Shown here: positions 18,433-26,321 of the stretch, in pieces | How the letters are laid out: each line of letters begins with the position of its first letter | Numbering within the stretch: the first letter of the stretch is position 1 | Source of the DNA: Hirschia maritima DSM 19733 | GTDB taxonomy: Bacteria; Pseudomonadota; Alphaproteobacteria; Caulobacterales; Hyphomonadaceae | Length of the DNA stretch: 64,000 bases | Direction: 5' to 3' | Assembly: GCF_000378345.1 (NCBI RefSeq) | Contig: NZ_KB899545.1 | Location: 62,001-126,000 of the forward strand | Notes under the pieces: model-generated | The model's database searches: none | What the model saw: only the letters and a program-made list of their open reading frames with translations | Told to the model about the DNA's origin: nothing | Made by a program: the position numbers and the translations under genes

Positions 18433-20205
18433 TCAGTATTCTTTTATAGGGGGGAGAGCCATTTGGTTTGGACTCGCTTCCATTGCTTGCATTTGAAGAA
18501 GCATAGCGTTGACGCGTTCATCTCCAATCACTTTAGAGAATTGATTGATAGTGTGCATGCTCTGAGCGGAGGCACCCAGCATACTTCCAATTGCTTCTGC
18601 TGGTGATTGTTGAGGTACCATAGAAACAAGTGAAACTTGTGTGTCTGCATCAATGTCGGCCAAGGCTTTTGCACCTTCTACAGCAGCCATTAACCCGCCA
18701 AGTTCATCCACTAGGCCATGTTTCTGCGCATCAACTCCAGTCCAGACACGTCCTTTGGCAACTTCATGTAATTCTGATTGAGTCATACCTCTGTCTTCAG
18801 CTGCAAGGTATGTGAAGCGGTCATAAGTACGAGCAAGGCTTTCTCTCATTACAGTTCGTTGTTCGTCTGTCAGTGTTTCTGTTGAGGTGTATACGGAAGC
18901 GTGGGGACCACCGACATCAATTCTAGATGGGTTTACGCCGATTTTTCTCATACCATCAGCAACAGCGAACTTTCCTCCAAAGACACCAATAGATCCGGTA
19001 ATTGTTGCGCGGCTTGCATAAATCTCATCTGCGGCCATTGCGATGTAGTATCCACCGGATGCAGCAACTGACCCCATAGAGACAACGACTGGTTTATCGT
19101 ACGTTGTTTGCACGTGTTTTATAGCGTTCCATATTTGATCGGAAGCAGAAGGTGAACCTCCTGGGCTGTCTACACGGAATACAATGGCTTCAATGTCATC
19201 ATTTTCGCCTGCATCGTAAATTTGTGCAGCAACTGTGTCAGAGGCAATTAGAGTTTCAGCGTTTGGATTGAACACATCTCCACCCGATGAGCCTGGCATA
19301 ATTGGGCCTTCACCACCAATCAGTGCTATTTGTGGAGCGTTGTTTCCAAGAGGCGCTGGAGAATAAGAGGATATGTCTATGAGCTCTGCATCATCACCGA
19401 GCGCAGTAGCATGGCGTGCTGCATCTTCTGGCCAGCCTAATTTATCAATTAGACCTAATTCCAAAGCTTTCTCAGCAGAATAGGGGCTGTTTTCCAAAAT
19501 TTGACGTAAAACAGCGTCGTCGGCCAGTTTGTCTGCTCTGTCAGTGGCTATATCTACTAGACTTATACTCCAAAGCCCTTCGGCAAGTTCGCGCATCGCT
19601 TTGGCGTGAGATTCAGTAAAGTCAGTTTCTTTATAGACGTTGGGAGCATTTTTATATTCGTGGAATGCTTCGATTTCTGCGGTTACACCCAATTTATCAA
19701 ATAGGCCTTTTAGGAAAAGAGTTTCCAGCGAAAAGCCTGGCACCGATAAATCGGATCCTGCTTGCAGCCATATTTCATCACTAGCTGAGATTGCTCGATA
19801 AGCTGAAGGTCCGCCAACGAAAAAGCCTTGAGAATGGGCAATGATAAATTTTCCATTGTCTTGTAGCTTCATAATTGCAGAACGAATCTCTTCTGCTCGA
19901 GCTGAACCAAATCCCATTTCGCTTGCGCGCAACATCACACCCTTAACATCATCGTCATAAGCAGCACGATCAAGCTTTGTTATAATGTCTGTGAAGCTTG
20001 TCTGGTCGAACAGTGATGCCAGACCATCTGTTGGTTTTTGATCTGGGTATTCATATCGCATGTCGATTTGTAAGACGATTGGGCCTGATGGACCTTCATT
20101 CGATGAGCCACCACTTATAATACTTAGAAGGGCGATGGGTACGATCACAAAAAACAGGATTAATGCCAGGAGCCCACCTGCGAATGATAAAAGAAGAGTT
20201 TTCAT
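18433..20205 (-). CDS. sppA: Signal peptide peptidase SppA, long (67K) type
   Basis: SppA degrades signal peptides left in the inner membrane after secretion. The 590-residue length and tandem ClpP-like halves mark the long tetrameric form. An N-terminal membrane helix occupies about residues 4-30. The catalytic lysine is in FHEYKNAPN (K185, N-terminal half) and the nucleophile serine in SVAASGGYYIA (S383, C-terminal half), as in the E. coli Lys/Ser dyad; TGSIGVFGGKFA follows. It is monocistronic, ending in a strong hairpin, with tRNA-Gln on the other strand upstream. Confidence 0.93.
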   Translation of the reverse strand: MKTLLLSFAGGLLALILFFVIVPIALLSIISGGSSNEGPSGPIVLQIDMRYEYPDQKPTDGLASLFDQTSFTDIITKLDRAAYDDDVKGVMLRASEMGFGSARAEEIRSAIMKLQDNGKFIIAHSQGFFVGGPSAYRAISASDEIWLQAGSDLSVPGFSLETLFLKGLFDKLGVTAEIEAFHEYKNAPNVYKETDFTESHAKAMRELAEGLWSISLVDIATDRADKLADDAVLRQILENSPYSAEKALELGLIDKLGWPEDAARHATALGDDAELIDISSYSPAPLGNNAPQIALIGGEGPIMPGSSGGDVFNPNAETLIASDTVAAQIYDAGENDDIEAIVFRVDSPGGSPSASDQIWNAIKHVQTTYDKPVVVSMGSVAASGGYYIAMAADEIYASRATITGSIGVFGGKFAVADGMRKIGVNPSRIDVGGPHASVYTSTETLTDEQRTVMRESLARTYDRFTYLAAEDRGMTQSELHEVAKGRVWTGVDAQKHGLVDELGGLMAAVEGAKALADIDADTQVSLVSMVPQQSPAEAIGSMLGASAQSMHTINQFSKVIGDERVNAMLLQMQAMEASPNQMALPPIKEY

Positions 20206-20490
20206 AAGTATCCAGTTCTAAACTAAACCAAGCTGACCCATGTTATCTAAGTGCAAAAATGCTCAAAAAGATCAAATATAGCGATAATCGATAAATATAG
20301 GCCCGACTCGACAAAATTGAAAGAGGGCAACTTAGTTTTCTTGCAGCGTCACAGGAGTAAACTGCATTTTGACAGAGGTTTTGTATGAATTCAGGTGGTT
20401 TTACCGGTTTGTTTCAAAGCGAGGTGTCTTTCTAGAGAAGACTGATAATCTCAAGGAGTAAGATTTTTTTGTTTTTCTGCAAAAAAACTA

Positions 20491-20519
20491 TTGCAATCCA
20501 TATTAAGGTTCGTTACCTA
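20491..20519 (+). promoter_or_regulatory. Putative sigma-70 promoter of tRNA-Gln
   Basis: TTGCAA at 20491-20496 and TACCTA at 20514-20519 are 17 bases apart, and the -10 end lies 14 bases before the mature tRNA 5' end, which suits a short precursor leader. The -10 is a weak match. Confidence 0.4.
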
Positions 20520-20533
20520 CATCGCTCCCTCGT

Positions 20534-20608
20534 TGGGGCATCGCCAAGTGGTAAGGCACCGCTTTTTGGTAGCGGCATTCCCAGGTTCGAATCCTGGTGC
20601 CCCAGCCA
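20534..20608 (+). tRNA. tRNA-Gln (anticodon TTG)
   Basis: A full 75-base cloverleaf can be drawn by hand: acceptor TGGGGCA/TGCCCCA, D stem GCC/GGC, anticodon stem CCGCT/AGCGG around the loop TTTTGGT giving anticodon TTG (reads CAA/CAG glutamine), five-base variable region, T stem CCAGG/CCTGG with loop TTCGAAT, discriminator G, and an encoded CCA. Confidence 0.96.
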
Positions 20609-21680
20609 GGGAAATTTCATAAAAATATATTGAAATGATTGAAGCTATCGAGCATCGATTGTTTGCCGAAAAATATTCAACACTCCCATTTTCGGATGTG
20701 GAGTTGGAATTGCGAACGTAATTCTATGATTTGCGCAATTTTCCAATGGCATTAAAGTTATAACTCCATCTCATTTGATAACTCATGTATGCCGCAAAAT
20801 GACGCTAATTCCGGCATATTGTGGAGCGAACGGATGTGTGAGTGAGAAAAGCAGGCATGCCTAAATTTGCATTAGTGTTTATGGTGGTTTAGTGGCACGG
20901 TAAGGCAAGATAATGTAATCTTCAGTATGCGGTGTGTAGTTGGAAAAGTATTTCTATAAATGTCCGTATGCGGAGTATAATTAATTAACAATATGTAAGA
21001 TTGAAGTATATTGTTCTAGTTAGTCTCAACTGAGTTCGTTTTTTAACTTGATGTTCAATGAGGGTAAATAGACATATTGAGTAGATTGAATCTACAATCT
21101 AACCATCCAATCAAAAGCCTGTATATCTAATCTCGAGAATCATATTTTTATAAAGTTTACTCGCGCTACTTTTGTCCAGATGAAAAATACTGTAATTTTT
21201 TTAACAGGAAAATTTTCATAAAAATGCAAAGACACCTTTCAAATAGATAAGTTTGATAAGCAATATGGTGTCTAAATGTACGCAAAACGACACTACTAAT
21301 TTCTTTTTGTGGTAAAATAGCAGTTAAGCATGTGAAAGATATGTTGATTGGATTGTTTACTTGTTGTTAGCGTTCAGTTGCCTTGCGGCGAATATTGTCG
21401 CATATGGACGAATTCGGTATGCAGTTGTCCTTAGGGATAATTGTAGAGGGAGAACTAGAAGAGCGCACGAAAATTATGATGTGCTCCGGTTGCGATGGTT
21501 CAGGTGTCAATTCATTTGATATCATCGGAAACTATTGTTGAAATTCTTTGAGCGGTTTGCACACAGCAGGCATTCGCGTTCAACGATGTTGGGAAGTACT
21601 GAGCGACCCAATGAAATAGAGTTAAGTTTTCGAACGGTGAGCATAACGCAGAGCCGGGTCGGGGAGTTGAGAGGCAAGAC
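20609..21680. other. 1.07-kb gene-free, AT-rich region between tRNA-Gln and the TonB operon
   Basis: No coding frame with credible start, length and codon use is seen. Small features are a 7-bp inverted repeat TATGCCG/CGGCATA (20788-20818) and a near-repeat GTATGCGG at about 20924 and 20967. No duplicated tRNA 3' end, integrase or transposase remnant was found. The promoter and 5' leader of the operon starting at 21681 must lie in the right-hand part, but no confident -35/-10 pair or Fur-box-like palindrome was picked out. Confidence 0.5.
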
Positions 21681-22481
21681 ATGAAACGGTTTATTAAACC
21701 GGTGAAAGCAGCATTCCTAGCGTCTGTAATGACGTCTGTTGCCGTACCGGCTTTTGCACAAGCAGATTTGGCTGGCGCTATTCGCGTTGGTGAGCAAGCG
21801 ACACGTAAAGCAGAGCAAACACAAGAACGCATCAATCAATTGGATGATGAGCGTTCTGACATGGTTCGTGAGTTCCGTACGCTTTTACAACAAAAAGACG
21901 CTGCTGCACTTTATACACGTCAGCAAGAGCGCGTTGTTGCGTCTCAAGAAAACGAACTAGCTAGTTTGCAAGAGCAATTGGGCCGTGTTGAAGAGATCAA
22001 GGCACAAATGGTGCCGATGATGATGGACATGATCGCAGCGATCAAAACTTTCTATGCTGCTGACCTTCCATTCAAAGACCCTACAGATGACGGTAAAATC
22101 GATGTTCGTGCTGACCGTTATGAAAAACTAGACGAAGTTATGAGCCGCGGTGATGTATCACCAGCAGAGCGCTACCGTCTAATTATTCAAGCTTTCCAAA
22201 GCGAAATGGAATATGGCCGCACGATCGCGACATATCAGGACGACATCACTCTAGCAGATGGTTCTGTTAAAACTGTGGATGTTTTCCGTTACGGACGTGT
22301 TGCACTTGTTTACGTTACTAAAGACCGTAAGCAGTTAGGCCGTTGGGATCGCGATTCAAAGCAGTGGGTAGATCTACCTGCAAGCTATAAGTCTGAAATC
22401 CTTAAAGGAATTCGCATCGCTGACAAAGTTGCAACACCGTCAATCATGATGGCTCCGGTCGTCAAATTGTCTGCTCAGTAA
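21681..22481 (+). CDS. DUF3450 family periplasmic protein of the TonB/TtpC operon
   Basis: The 266-residue product has a Sec signal peptide (basic start, hydrophobic core, cleavage after VAVPAFA) and then a long helical, probably coiled-coil stretch (about residues 35-110) rich in Q, E and R, followed by a small folded C-terminal part (TVDVFRYGRVALVYVTKDRKQLGRWDRDSKQWVDLP). This is the DUF3450 architecture found as first gene of TonB2-type clusters in vibrios, Shewanella and many alphaproteobacteria. Its exact role is not established; a periplasmic accessory to the TtpC-ExbBD-TonB complex is the likely one. GAGG precedes the ATG. Codon choice is strongly biased to CGT, GCT, GGT and CAA. Confidence 0.88.
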   Translation: MKRFIKPVKAAFLASVMTSVAVPAFAQADLAGAIRVGEQATRKAEQTQERINQLDDERSDMVREFRTLLQQKDAAALYTRQQERVVASQENELASLQEQLGRVEEIKAQMVPMMMDMIAAIKTFYAADLPFKDPTDDGKIDVRADRYEKLDEVMSRGDVSPAERYRLIIQAFQSEMEYGRTIATYQDDITLADGSVKTVDVFRYGRVALVYVTKDRKQLGRWDRDSKQWVDLPASYKSEILKGIRIADKVATPSIMMAPVVKLSAQ

Positions 22482-22504
22482 CGTCGAAAGTGAGAATTAC
22501 TGAT

Positions 22505-23863
22505 ATGAAACCGATTAATTTTTCAATCAAAGCAATGGCCGCTGCGGCTGTTCTTATGACTTCGACTACTGGTGTAGCTGCTGCTCAAACATTGAGCGAT
22601 GTTGTTGCTGCGATCAGAAAAGACTCAACTGAGTTGAACGCTGAAAACACTCGTCGTCTAAATGAATTCAAGAGTGCGCGTGACCAACAAGCTTCTCAAT
22701 TGGCTGCGGCTCGCTCTGAAGTTCGTGCTGAAGAAGCTGCTGGACAAGCTTTAGCAAATCAATTTGCTGCTAACGAAGAAGTTCTTGTAGGTCTTCAAGG
22801 TGAACTACAAGAAAAAGCAGGGGACTTCTCTGAGCTTCTTGGTCAATTCCGTACAGCTGCTGGTGAAATCGACCCGCTATTGCGTCGTTCAATCATCTCT
22901 CAAGAGTACACTGGTCGTGCTGATGCACTATCACAAATCTCTCAGGCTCGTACACTTCCAACTCGTCAACAACTAGATCTTCTATGGCGCGCAATGCTTC
23001 AAGAAATCGTTGGTCAAGGGGAAGTAAAGTCTTTCAAAGCAGTAGTTGCTAATGAAAACAACAACGAAGCAATCGATGTTTTCCGTGTTGGTCCTTTCAC
23101 AGCATTCACTGATGAAGCTTCACCAAAATTCCTAGACCTAGATGGCGGTAAGTTCATTGCTTTCGCTACTCAACCAGCTGGCGCTCTAATGTCAGGTGCT
23201 CAAGGTCTTCGTAAAGGTGCTGAAGGTGCAGTTCTTTCTGCTCCAGTTGACCCATCACAAGGTGACTTGCTTGGTCTATTGGCTAACATGCCAAAACTAG
23301 GCGACCGTATTAAGCAGGGTGGTCTTCCTGGGTACGTTGTTCTTAGCCTTCTTGCTGTTGGTTTGGTCATTGGTATCTACAAGCTAGTTACACTTACAAT
23401 GATTGGTGCCGCAGTTAAGAAAACAGCTCAAACAAAACAAGCTGGTTCTTCAAACCCATTGGCTCGTATCTTCCAAGCTTATGAAGATGCTCGCAATGAT
23501 GATGTTGAAGCTCTTGAGCTACGTCTTGACGAAGCTATCCTTAAAGAAACACCTAAGATCGACAGCTTGGTGAACTTGATTAAAGTTCTTGCTGCTGTGT
23601 CTCCGATGATGGGTCTTTTGGGTACAGTTGTTGGTATGATCCGTACATTTACTCAGATTACTCTGGTTGGTACTGGTGACCCGAAAACAATGGCTGACGG
23701 TATCTCTCAAGCACTTGTGACGACAGTTGAAGGTCTTGTAGCTGCTATCCCTCTAATTCTGCTTCACGCATTCGTGTCTGCAAAGGCAAGAAGTGTTCAG
23801 CAAGTGCTCGAAGAGCAAGCTGCTGGAATGGTTGCAGAGCGTGCCGAGCAAAAAGGCGCATAG
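22505..23863 (+). CDS. ttpC: TtpC-like MotA/TolQ/ExbB proton channel protein with periplasmic extension
   Basis: The 452-residue protein begins with a signal peptide (cleavage near TGVAAAQT), has a periplasmic coiled-coil region (about residues 25-150), a folded domain, and then the MotA/TolQ/ExbB channel module with membrane helices at about 275-297 (GYVVLSLLAVGLVIGIYKL), and the conserved pair IKVLAAVSPMMGLLGTVVGMIRTF and DGISQALVTTVEGLVAAIPLILLHAF. This extended ExbB is TtpC-like, the factor needed by TonB2 systems in Vibrio. An in-frame GTG at 22490 exists, but ATG at 22505 gives the cleaner signal peptide. Highly biased codons suggest strong expression. Confidence 0.9.
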   Translation: MKPINFSIKAMAAAAVLMTSTTGVAAAQTLSDVVAAIRKDSTELNAENTRRLNEFKSARDQQASQLAAARSEVRAEEAAGQALANQFAANEEVLVGLQGELQEKAGDFSELLGQFRTAAGEIDPLLRRSIISQEYTGRADALSQISQARTLPTRQQLDLLWRAMLQEIVGQGEVKSFKAVVANENNNEAIDVFRVGPFTAFTDEASPKFLDLDGGKFIAFATQPAGALMSGAQGLRKGAEGAVLSAPVDPSQGDLLGLLANMPKLGDRIKQGGLPGYVVLSLLAVGLVIGIYKLVTLTMIGAAVKKTAQTKQAGSSNPLARIFQAYEDARNDDVEALELRLDEAILKETPKIDSLVNLIKVLAAVSPMMGLLGTVVGMIRTFTQITLVGTGDPKTMADGISQALVTTVEGLVAAIPLILLHAFVSAKARSVQQVLEEQAAGMVAERAEQKGA

Positions 23864-23875
23864 TTAAGGGCGGTC

Positions 23876-23894
23876 CCCGGGGACTAACCCCGGG
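23876..23894 (+). promoter_or_regulatory. GC-rich intercistronic stem-loop between ttpC and exbB
   Basis: CCCGGGG (23876-23882) and CCCCGGG (23888-23894) form a perfect 7-bp all-GC stem with loop ACTAA, ten or so bases after the ttpC stop. It overlaps a 12-bp palindrome GTCCCCGGGGAC at 23873-23884. No T run follows, so it is more likely an mRNA-stability or processing element than a terminator. Confidence 0.55.
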
Positions 23895-23900
23895 TTCTAC

Positions 23901-23918
23901 CCCTTTTGTAGAAAAGGG
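23901..23918 (+). promoter_or_regulatory. Hairpin covering the exbB ribosome binding site
   Basis: CCCTTTT (23901-23907), loop GTAG, AAAAGGG (23912-23918) make a 7-bp stem whose right arm contains the first half of the exbB Shine-Dalgarno AAGGGAGG, 6 bases from the ATG at 23927. Folding would compete with ribosome binding, which could set the ratio of ExbB to TtpC. Confidence 0.5.
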
Positions 23919-23926
23919 AGGCAAAA

Positions 23927-24451
23927 ATGCCATTTTTTCCGGATAGCCTGAACGGCTTCTTGGACAGAGGTGGACCGGTTCTTTTCATAATCATGGCGGC
24001 GGCTTTCGTAATGTGGGCCCTCATCCTTGAACGTTTCTTCTATTTCCGTCTTTCACATAAAGACGTTGTAGCAAGCGCGCTTGATAAATGGGACGACCGT
24101 AAGGATCACACTTCTAAATATGCGCACTGGGTAAGAGACAAGATTGTTTCTGAGGTTCGCCAACAAGCACAAGCTAATGTTATTCTGCTTAAAGCAGTCG
24201 TGGCACTAGCTCCTATGCTTGGTCTATTGGGAACAGTGACTGGTATGGTCAATGTTTTTGATTTGATGGCGATCACTGGTTCATCTGATGCTCGTGCTAT
24301 GTCAGCTGGTGTGTCGCGTGCGACAATTCCAACTATGGCTGGTATGGTGATTTCAATCTCCGGCTTGCTCTTCACTATGGGTCTTGACCAAAAGGTCCGC
24401 CGTGAAGTTGCTAAGGTCGAGGACCAGATGGAGATTCACAAAGATGCGTAG
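23927..24451 (+). CDS. exbB: ExbB/TolQ-type proton channel protein
   Basis: ExbB forms the inner-membrane pentamer around ExbD that uses proton motive force to energise TonB. At 174 residues it is the short three-helix form: helices at about 16-36 (VLFIIMAAAFVMWALILERFF), 86-110 (LKAVVALAPMLGLLGTVTGMVNVF) and 130-152 (GVSRATIPTMAGMVISISGLLFTMG). The A-P-M-L-G-L-L-G-T-V-x-G-M motif and the threonines of helices 2 and 3 that line the channel are present. The start is fixed by AAGGGAGG. Its last codons overlap the exbD start by 8 bases, which implies translational coupling. Confidence 0.93.
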   Translation: MPFFPDSLNGFLDRGGPVLFIIMAAAFVMWALILERFFYFRLSHKDVVASALDKWDDRKDHTSKYAHWVRDKIVSEVRQQAQANVILLKAVVALAPMLGLLGTVTGMVNVFDLMAITGSSDARAMSAGVSRATIPTMAGMVISISGLLFTMGLDQKVRREVAKVEDQMEIHKDA

Positions 24452-24848
24452 ACGTAAAAAGCCTATTGATGAGGCTGAAGTCGACATGACACCAATGTTG
24501 GACGTTGTGTTTATTCTACTCATCTTCTTCATTGTGACGTCGACATTCTTGAACGAAAGAGGGATGGACTTAACCCCACCACCTCCAAGTGATGGACCAC
24601 CTCCGCCAAAAGCGAAGGCCGTAAGCATCTATGTAGATGAAAGTAATTTCATTCAGGTAGATGGTCGTATTACAGACATCTCCGCCGTACGGGCGAACAT
24701 TGAACGTAAAAAGGCTGAATTCCCTGATATCAGTGTTGTTGTTCAAGTGCACCCTGAGGCTAAGAACCTATACGCGCTAAAAGTTGTTGATGAAGCGAGA
24801 CTCGCAAACATCGCCAACGTTGCGTTTGTTGGTTCGGTGCAGGAATAG
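24444..24848 (+). CDS. exbD: ExbD/TolR family protein, first copy
   Basis: ExbD couples proton flow through ExbB to TonB. The 134-residue protein has a short basic cytoplasmic start, the conserved DMTPMLDVVFILLIFFIVTSTF helix with the essential membrane aspartate (D in PMLDVVF, about residue 20), a Pro-rich hinge (PPPPSDGPPPPKAK) and a periplasmic TolR-like domain (VQVHPEAKNLYALKVVDEARLAN). The reading frame is open further upstream inside exbB, but the ATG at 24444, overlapping the exbB stop, gives the standard N-terminus. Confidence 0.92.
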   Translation: MRRRKKPIDEAEVDMTPMLDVVFILLIFFIVTSTFLNERGMDLTPPPPSDGPPPPKAKAVSIYVDESNFIQVDGRITDISAVRANIERKKAEFPDISVVVQVHPEAKNLYALKVVDEARLANIANVAFVGSVQE

Positions 24849-24860
24849 GAGGAGTATCTA

Positions 24861-25262
24861 ATGTCTAGAGAAAGTCGTATAGCGCCAGAAGAAGATGCAG
24901 AAGTTGACTTGACGCCAATGTTGGATGTTGTGTTCATCCTTTTGATCTTCTTTATCGTAACTGCAACATTTGTGAAAACACCTGGTGCGACCGTTGAAAA
25001 AGTTGATCTTGAAAAGGTTGTTCCCATTAAAGATCCAATCATGGTTGCATTGACCTCTGAAGATGAGATCTGGATCAACAGAAAAGCCGTGAAAATGCGG
25101 GAAGTTTATGCTACCATGCAAGAAATGGTTGAGGATAACCCGGTCGGTGAGGCGATGATCCAAGTTGATGGTCAGAGCACCACAGGTGTTTTGCTTGAAT
25201 TGCAAGGCATTATGGTCAATGCTGGTGTGAAGAGCATCAACATTTCAACTGAAACCGAATAA
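24861..25262 (+). CDS. exbD: ExbD/TolR family protein, second copy
   Basis: A second ExbD of 133 residues lies 12 bases after the first, with AGGAGG before its ATG. The transmembrane motif DLTPMLDVVFILLIFFIVTATF is almost the same as in the first copy, with the membrane aspartate kept, but the periplasmic part differs (VEKVDLEKVVPIKDPIMVALTSEDEIWINRKAV, and IQVDGQSTTGVLLELQGIMVNAGVKSINIST) and has no proline hinge. Two diverged ExbDs are usual in TtpC-type operons and probably form a heterodimer in the ExbB ring. Confidence 0.92.
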   Translation: MSRESRIAPEEDAEVDLTPMLDVVFILLIFFIVTATFVKTPGATVEKVDLEKVVPIKDPIMVALTSEDEIWINRKAVKMREVYATMQEMVEDNPVGEAMIQVDGQSTTGVLLELQGIMVNAGVKSINISTETE

Positions 25263-25278
25263 GAAAGGAGAGGATAAG

Positions 25279-25944
25279 ATGTTTTCTAATCCAATCGTCA
25301 GATTTGGTGTTGGTATTCCTGCTGCGGCAGTTCTTTCAGTGGCATTATTTATGCTGATGGAAAACCTGATCCGAATCAAGGAAATCTGTCCACCGGGAGC
25401 AGTTATGAGCCCGGCAACAGGGAAGTGTGTAAAAGCTGACCAACGTAGCTTGCGTAACATTTTTGCAGAAAAAGCAACTGTTGATGAAGTTCGCTCAAGT
25501 CGTAAGGCTCCTAAAAAGCTGAACAAAGCGAACAAACCACCTCCGCCGCCTAAGATGGCTGCAACTAAGCAAAACATTGATTTGCCGAAAGCAAACATCC
25601 AAGGGTCTGCTCCAACTGAAATTAAGTTTGAGCGTGTGACAGGTATCAATATTGGTGCTGTTTCTGTAAGTGACCGTGATGCTCAGCCAGTACGTCCACC
25701 TAACACAAGTGCGCTAATTCGCGCGATGCAACGTGTTGGTAAGTCTGCTGAGTGTGAGGTGTCACTAGATGTGGATCCGCAAGGTAAACCATACAATGTG
25801 GAAGCCACATGTAATGTAGCTCAATATGAAAGAGCTGCAACTAGAGCTGTGGCCGCGACTGAGTTCGCACCTAAGATCGTCAAAGGTAAAGCCGTTGGCC
25901 GTAGAGGCGTGGTATATCCTTTCGAACTTCGTATGGAAGAGTAA
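25279..25944 (+). CDS. tonB: TonB family energy transducer
   Basis: TonB spans the periplasm and transmits the energy captured by ExbBD to outer-membrane TonB-dependent receptors. The 221-residue protein has an N-terminal membrane anchor (about residues 8-28, VGIPAAAVLSVALFMLM), a cysteine pair in EICPPGAVMSPATGKC, a short proline run (KPPPPPK) near residue 90 and a C-terminal TonB domain (about 140-221) ending in VVYPFELRMEE. The proline region is much shorter than in E. coli TonB, as in other TonB2-type proteins. Pairing with two ExbDs and TtpC in one operon makes it a dedicated partner. A stem-loop follows the stop. Confidence 0.9.
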   Translation: MFSNPIVRFGVGIPAAAVLSVALFMLMENLIRIKEICPPGAVMSPATGKCVKADQRSLRNIFAEKATVDEVRSSRKAPKKLNKANKPPPPPKMAATKQNIDLPKANIQGSAPTEIKFERVTGINIGAVSVSDRDAQPVRPPNTSALIRAMQRVGKSAECEVSLDVDPQGKPYNVEATCNVAQYERAATRAVAATEFAPKIVKGKAVGRRGVVYPFELRMEE

Positions 25945-25951
25945 TTTAATT

Positions 25952-25987
25952 GATGTGCGCAAAGTTCTAACGAGGTTTGCGCACATC
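25952..25987 (+). terminator. Stem-loop after tonB
   Basis: GATGTGCGCAAA (25952-25963) and TTTGCGCACATC (25976-25987) form a perfect 12-bp stem with a 12-base loop, starting 7 bases after the tonB stop. GCTAAATTTT follows, a weak T tract, so termination may be partial and allow some read-through to the TPR gene. Confidence 0.6.
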
Positions 25988-26321
25988 GCTAAATTTTAGA
26001 TTGAGTGAGAGTTTATATTACAAATTTTCACGCAAGGGTTCGGCATATTCTGGTCAAGAATCTGTCTTATCTTAAAAGTACAAGTGGTTTTATGGATGGT
26101 ATCCCCTTCAAATAGTGAGGACTAAGCGATCACATAGAACTGAATATCAGTTGAAATCAATCACTGGTAAAATAAGCAACTTAACAGCGCTGGTTCAGCG
26201 TCGGTATGTTGTTTGAGAGAAACAAGCCACGGCGCGTTCATTCGGCAAGGTATCGAAATAGGGCGCTTTGAGTAAAAGTTATAGGATGTAGAATGTTACA
26301 TCCATCGTTTGGAGGAAAACG
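25988..26321 (+). promoter_or_regulatory. Leader region of the TPR gene with a stem-loop before the RBS
   Basis: This gene-free gap of about 330 bases separates tonB from the TPR gene. GGATGTA (26284-26290) and TACATCC (26297-26303) make a 7-bp stem with a 6-base loop, eight bases ahead of a strong GGAGG (26311-26315). The TPR gene may therefore have its own promoter here in addition to read-through, with a structured leader. No confident promoter hexamers were assigned. Confidence 0.45.

Noticed and set aside
20670-20695. Shared ACTCCCATTTTC string at about 20677 and 31738
   Set aside because: A single 12-base match between two AT-rich spacers with no further alignment; likely chance.
21512-21835. 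107-residue minus-strand frame overlapping the DUF3450 start
   Set aside because: It is mostly antisense to the signal-peptide coding region and has a low-complexity Ser/Ala/Cys composition.
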